Source of the DNA: Enterobacter bugandensis
GTDB taxonomy: Bacteria; Pseudomonadota; Gammaproteobacteria; Enterobacterales; Enterobacteriaceae
DNA: 64,000 nucleotides
Assembly: GCF_900324475.1 (NCBI RefSeq)
Contig: NZ_LT992502.1
Span: 2,604,001-2,668,000 of the forward strand
Direction: 5' to 3'
Made by a program: the position numbers and the translations under genes. Under the pieces are notes generated by a model. That model saw only the letters and a list, made by a program, of their open reading frames with translations, did no database searches and was not told where the DNA came from. Shown one piece after another: positions 60,845 through 64,000 of the stretch. Numbering within the stretch: position 1 is the stretch's first letter; the number at the start of each line of letters is the position of its first letter.

Positions 60845-61900
60845 TTACAGCAGCGGTTTTTGTCCGCGCTGTAGCCAGCGAAGCAGCAGGCGGTCCGCGC
60901 TTTCCGCCGCACTGTTGGTAAAGCGGTCCATCAGCCGTTTGCGCTGTGTAAAGCGCACGCCTACCAGTTCCCGGCCTTCCATCAGGTTGAGCAGCAGGTC
61001 ATCACTGGTACCCACTTCATCCACCAGCCCTTTTTCCTGCGCCTGGATGCCGTACCAGTGCTCTCCGGTCGCCACCTGTTCAATATCCAGCGTTGGGCGC
61101 ATGCGATGTACGAAGTCTTTAAAGAGATGGTGAGTTTCATTCAGATCTTCACGGAATTTTTGGCGCCCCTCTTCCGTGTTTTCCCCCAGCAGCGTCAGGG
61201 TGCGTTTGTACTGACCCGCCGTGTGAAGTTCGATATCAATCTCTTTATTTTTCAGGAAGCGGTTAAAGTTAGGGATCTGTGCGACCACGCCAATCGAACC
61301 TATGATGGAAAACGGCGCCGCAACGATTTTGTCCGCCACGCAGGCCATCATATAACCGCCGCTCGCCGCGACTTTATCTACCGCCACGGTAAGTGGGATC
61401 CGCTTCTCGCGCAGGCGCTGCAGCTGTGAGGCGGCCAGCCCGTAACCGTGTACCACCCCGCCCGGGCTCTCAAGACGCACCACCACCTGATCCTGCGGCG
61501 TTGCCACGGCCAGAACCGCAGTCACCTCTTCGCGCAGCGAAGCGACTTCATGCGCATCCATGCTGCCTTTAAAATCGAGCACATAGACGCGGGGTTTTGC
61601 GTCGCCCTGCGGCGTCGCGAGCTTTGCCTTCGCCTTCGCGGCTTTGGCTTCCTGCTTGTGTTTTTTCTTCTGGGCTTTCAGCCACAGCTTCTGCTGATGG
61701 CTATCGAGCAGCGAGAGGGACATCTCTTCCTGCATCTCTTTATACTGCTCGCTCAGGCGGGTGATGCGTAACTCCCCACGCTGACGCTTGCGCTGCGTCA
61801 GGTTGACAATCAGAACGGCAACCACGGCAATGGCAATCACCACCGTCGCGATTTTGGCCAAAAACAACCCATATTGAGAAAGTAATTCCACGCGTTCCAC
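60845..61900 (-). CDS. sohB: SohB, inner membrane serine peptidase
   Basis: S49-family (signal peptide peptidase-like) membrane protease of 351 residues. Two N-terminal hydrophobic stretches (about 8-35) and a lysine-rich linker (KAQKKKHKQEAKAAKAKAK) come before the ClpP-like fold. The nucleophile serine is in VDKVAASGGYMMACVADKI, and LESPGGVVHGYG is the family motif. In E. coli extra copies suppress loss of the protease DegP. Divergent from yciK. Confidence 0.94.
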   Translation of the reverse strand: MERVELLSQYGLFLAKIATVVIAIAVVAVLIVNLTQRKRQRGELRITRLSEQYKEMQEEMSLSLLDSHQQKLWLKAQKKKHKQEAKAAKAKAKLATPQGDAKPRVYVLDFKGSMDAHEVASLREEVTAVLAVATPQDQVVVRLESPGGVVHGYGLAASQLQRLREKRIPLTVAVDKVAASGGYMMACVADKIVAAPFSIIGSIGVVAQIPNFNRFLKNKEIDIELHTAGQYKRTLTLLGENTEEGRQKFREDLNETHHLFKDFVHRMRPTLDIEQVATGEHWYGIQAQEKGLVDEVGTSDDLLLNLMEGRELVGVRFTQRKRLMDRFTNSAAESADRLLLRWLQRGQKPLL

Positions 61901-62142
61901 CTTGATTTAACCACGAATCTTTCACGGCAGTGTACAACAGCCCTGCCCCTGCGTCTCGCCCGTGACATTACCTCTGCGAGCCGTCTTCAGGAATCCCCGC
62001 GCTGCGGTTTAAATATTTGCAAATTGTTAATTTTGCAGCAATGCGTCCTGTAGACTGATTGAATTCTCACGCTAATTCGGGCATAAAGCCGAAAAGTCAT
62101 TATGAAGGCGTGATTGAGACCCCGTGCGCCTGAGGAGTCACC
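61901..62142. other. Divergent region sohB-yciK
   Basis: A 242-base gap with AT-rich sequence near 62010-62040; promoters in both directions are expected, none placed with confidence. Confidence 0.35.
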
Positions 62143-62904
62143 GTGCATTATCAACCGCAAAAAAACCTGCTGCAGAACCGAATCATTCTTGTCACCGGCG
62201 CCAGCGATGGTATTGGTCGCGAAGCGGCCCTGACGTACGCTGAATATGGCGCAAGCGTAATTCTTATTGGGCGCAACGAAGAAAAGCTCAAAGGGGTCGC
62301 TCAGGAAATTGAGGCCGCAGGCGGCACACCTGCCCCCTGGTACACGCTCGATTTGCTGACATGCACCCCAGCGCTCTGCCAGGAGCTTGCTCACCGTATC
62401 AGTACCCACTACCCACGTCTTGACGGCGTACTGCACAACGCCGGTTTGTTAGGTGAAGTGCGTCCAATGGATGAACAGGATCCTGAAATCTGGCAGCAGG
62501 TGATGCAGGTTAACGTTAACGGTACTTTTTTCCTCACGCAGGCCTTGCTTCCTTTATTACTCAAATCCGAGTCTGGATCTCTGGTCTTCACCTCTTCCAG
62601 CGTAGGCCGCGAGGGACGCGCAAACTGGGGGGCTTATGCTGTCTCAAAATTCGCGACCGAGGGCATGATGCAGGTGCTGGCGGATGAGTATCAGAGCCGC
62701 CATCTGCGCGTAAACTGCATTAATCCGGGGGGTACGCGCACCAGCATGCGCGCCAGCGCGTTCCCGACGGAAGATCCGCTGAAGCTGAAAACCCCGGCAG
62801 ACATTATGCCGCTCTATCTCTGGCTGATGGGCGACGACAGCCGCCGCAAAACCGGAATGACCTTTGATGCCCAGCCGGGCCGCAAACCGGGAATTTCGCA
62901 ATGA
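62143..62904 (+). CDS. yciK: YciK, short-chain dehydrogenase/reductase
   Basis: Classical SDR of 253 residues (K-12: 252). Cofactor motif VTGASDGIGREAA, LHNAGLLG (NAG motif), and catalytic Ser/Tyr/Lys in FTSSSVGREGRANWGAYAVSK. Substrate unknown. TGAGGAG lies before the GTG/ATG region; the start at 62143 is ATG. Its end overlaps btuR by 4 bases, suggesting coupled translation. Confidence 0.93.
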   Translation: MHYQPQKNLLQNRIILVTGASDGIGREAALTYAEYGASVILIGRNEEKLKGVAQEIEAAGGTPAPWYTLDLLTCTPALCQELAHRISTHYPRLDGVLHNAGLLGEVRPMDEQDPEIWQQVMQVNVNGTFFLTQALLPLLLKSESGSLVFTSSSVGREGRANWGAYAVSKFATEGMMQVLADEYQSRHLRVNCINPGGTRTSMRASAFPTEDPLKLKTPADIMPLYLWLMGDDSRRKTGMTFDAQPGRKPGISQ

Positions 62905-63491
62905 GTGAAGAACGTCATCAGCAGCGACAGCAGCGTCTAAAGGAACAGGTTGACGCGCGCGTCGCGGCAGCCCAGGACGAGCGAGGGATCGTCATCGTTT
63001 TTACCGGTAATGGTAAAGGCAAAACTACTGCCGCGTTTGGCACTGCTACGCGCGCCGTCGGCCACGGGCAAAAAGTGGGGGTCATCCAGTTTATCAAAGG
63101 GGAATGGCCCAACGGTGAGCGTAATTTGCTTGAACCTCACGGCGTTGAGTTTCAGGTGATGGCGACCGGGTTTACGTGGGATACGCAGAACCGGGAAACC
63201 GATACCGCAGCCTGCCTTGCCGTGTGGAAGCACGCCAAAAGGATGCTGGCTGACCCGACGTTAAATATGGTGCTGCTGGATGAGATCACCTATATGGTCG
63301 CCTACGACTACCTGCCGCTGGAGGAGGTGCTGGATGCACTGAAGAACCGCCCTGCGCACCAGACGGTTATCGTTACAGGTCGTGGGTGTCATCGTGAGAT
63401 TCTGGAGCTGGCAGATACCGTCAGCGAGTTGCGTCCGGTCAAGCATGCGTTTGATGCAGGCATCAAAGCACAAATTGGCATTGATTACTAA
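62901..63491 (+). CDS. btuR: Cob(I)yrinic acid a,c-diamide adenosyltransferase
   Basis: CobA/BtuR-type adenosyltransferase of 196 residues that adds the 5'-deoxyadenosyl group to reduced corrinoids (cobalamin). The inverted P-loop motif is FTGNGKGKTTAAFGTATRAVG, and DEITYMVAYDYLPLEEVLDAL follows. It is coupled to yciK and ended by a bidirectional terminator. Confidence 0.96.
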   Translation: MSEERHQQRQQRLKEQVDARVAAAQDERGIVIVFTGNGKGKTTAAFGTATRAVGHGQKVGVIQFIKGEWPNGERNLLEPHGVEFQVMATGFTWDTQNRETDTAACLAVWKHAKRMLADPTLNMVLLDEITYMVAYDYLPLEEVLDALKNRPAHQTVIVTGRGCHREILELADTVSELRPVKHAFDAGIKAQIGIDY

Positions 63492-63493
63492 AG

Positions 63494-63523
63494 AAAAAGC
63501 CCGGTGAGTTCACCGGGCTTTTT
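63494..63523. terminator. Bidirectional terminator between btuR and rluB
   Basis: Stem AAAAAGCCCGGTGA / TCACCGGGCTTTTT with A-run and T-run ends. Confidence 0.92.
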
Positions 63524-63526
63524 CAA

Positions 63527-64000
63527 TTAACCGTTGTTATTCCGGCTGCCAGAGCGACGATTGCTGTTCACCTGGCTGTGGCGTTTCACCGCACGACGGA
63601 TCTGATTCGCCTTCATACGACGACGATCTTTCTCCACCGCCACTTTAGAGGTGGTTTCCGGCGTCAGGCCAACCAGCTCGCGCAGGTAGTTAGTCTGGGT
63701 AAGATCCAGCTCGGTATAACCACCGCGTGGCAGACCTTTCGGCAGCAGAATGTCGCCGTAGCGAACGCGGATCAGGCGGCTAACCTGCACGCCTACCGCT
63801 TCCCACAGACGACGCACCTCGCGGTTACGGCCTTCGGTCAGGGTCACGTTGTACCACTGGTTAATCCCTTCACCACCGGTAAATTTGATGGTTTTGAACG
63901 CCGCAGGGCCGTCTTCCAGCTGTACGCCACGCGACAGATCGCGCAGTTTATTTTCATCGACCTGGCCGAAGACGCGAACGGCGTATTCACGCTCAACTTC
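63527..64000 (-). CDS. rluB: RluB, 23S rRNA pseudouridine synthase (partial)
   Basis: C-terminal 157 residues of RluB, which makes pseudouridine 2605 in 23S rRNA. The gene runs off the right edge. Visible are VEREYAVRVFGQVDENKLRDL, TEGRNREVRRLWEAVG, LPRGGYTELDL and a basic tail ending RRSGSRNNNG. The catalytic aspartate region is outside the window. It faces btuR across a shared terminator. Confidence 0.94.
   Translation of the reverse strand, partial: EVEREYAVRVFGQVDENKLRDLSRGVQLEDGPAAFKTIKFTGGEGINQWYNVTLTEGRNREVRRLWEAVGVQVSRLIRVRYGDILLPKGLPRGGYTELDLTQTNYLRELVGLTPETTSKVAVEKDRRRMKANQIRRAVKRHSQVNSNRRSGSRNNNG

Overview
The window is enterobacterial chromosome. It follows the Escherichia coli K-12 gene order from mppA down to rluB (b1329 to b1269, read in decreasing order) for most of its length. 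Protein similarity is high but not identical to E. coli. The extra genes and the missing puu and pspE genes suggest a relative such as Enterobacter, Lelliottia or Leclercia; this genus call is an inference from gene content and recalled protein sequences. I saw no tRNA, rRNA, CRISPR array or intact insertion sequence.

Layout. 1-1390: wreck of a P4-type integrative element, with an AlpA-like regulator and an integrase broken by an amber codon. 1393-11100: mppA, mpaA and ycjG (murein peptide recycling), tpx, an extra secreted aldose-epimerase-like gene with a good CRP site, then tyrR, ycjF and ycjX. 11250-25050: the ycj glucoside system. The LacI-type repressor YcjW faces an operon running ycjM-N-O-P-Q-R-S-T-pgmB-ycjV, followed by ompG. 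It encodes a disaccharide phosphorylase pair, an ABC importer with an intact ATPase, a three-enzyme keto-sugar epimerisation route and a porin. Two near-identical LacI-type operator sequences lie at ycjM and before pgmB. 25138-27867: psp stress operon (A, B, C, D, no E) under a sigma-54 promoter, with divergent pspF. 27956-33235: sapABCDF, ending in a strong terminator.

33396-39980 is an accessory block between sapF and fabI, where K-12 has only ycjD. It holds a TupA-type ATP-grasp protein, a two-component system, a small four-helix membrane protein and a 1031-residue RND pump. The kinase, regulator and pump all look most like Acinetobacter AdeS, AdeR and AdeB, but no membrane-fusion (AdeA-like) or outer-membrane partner is encoded here. 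This block is the best candidate for an undescribed system.

40250-64000 is conserved housekeeping: fabI, yciW, rnb, pdeR, yciZ, yciT, osmB, yciH-pyrF, lapB-lapA, pgpB, ribA, acnA, the small-protein genes ymiC, yciX and ymiA, cysB, topA, yciN, sohB, yciK-btuR and the C-terminal part of rluB. Gene starts were adjusted from the longest open frame where a ribosome-binding site and family length favour an internal start.
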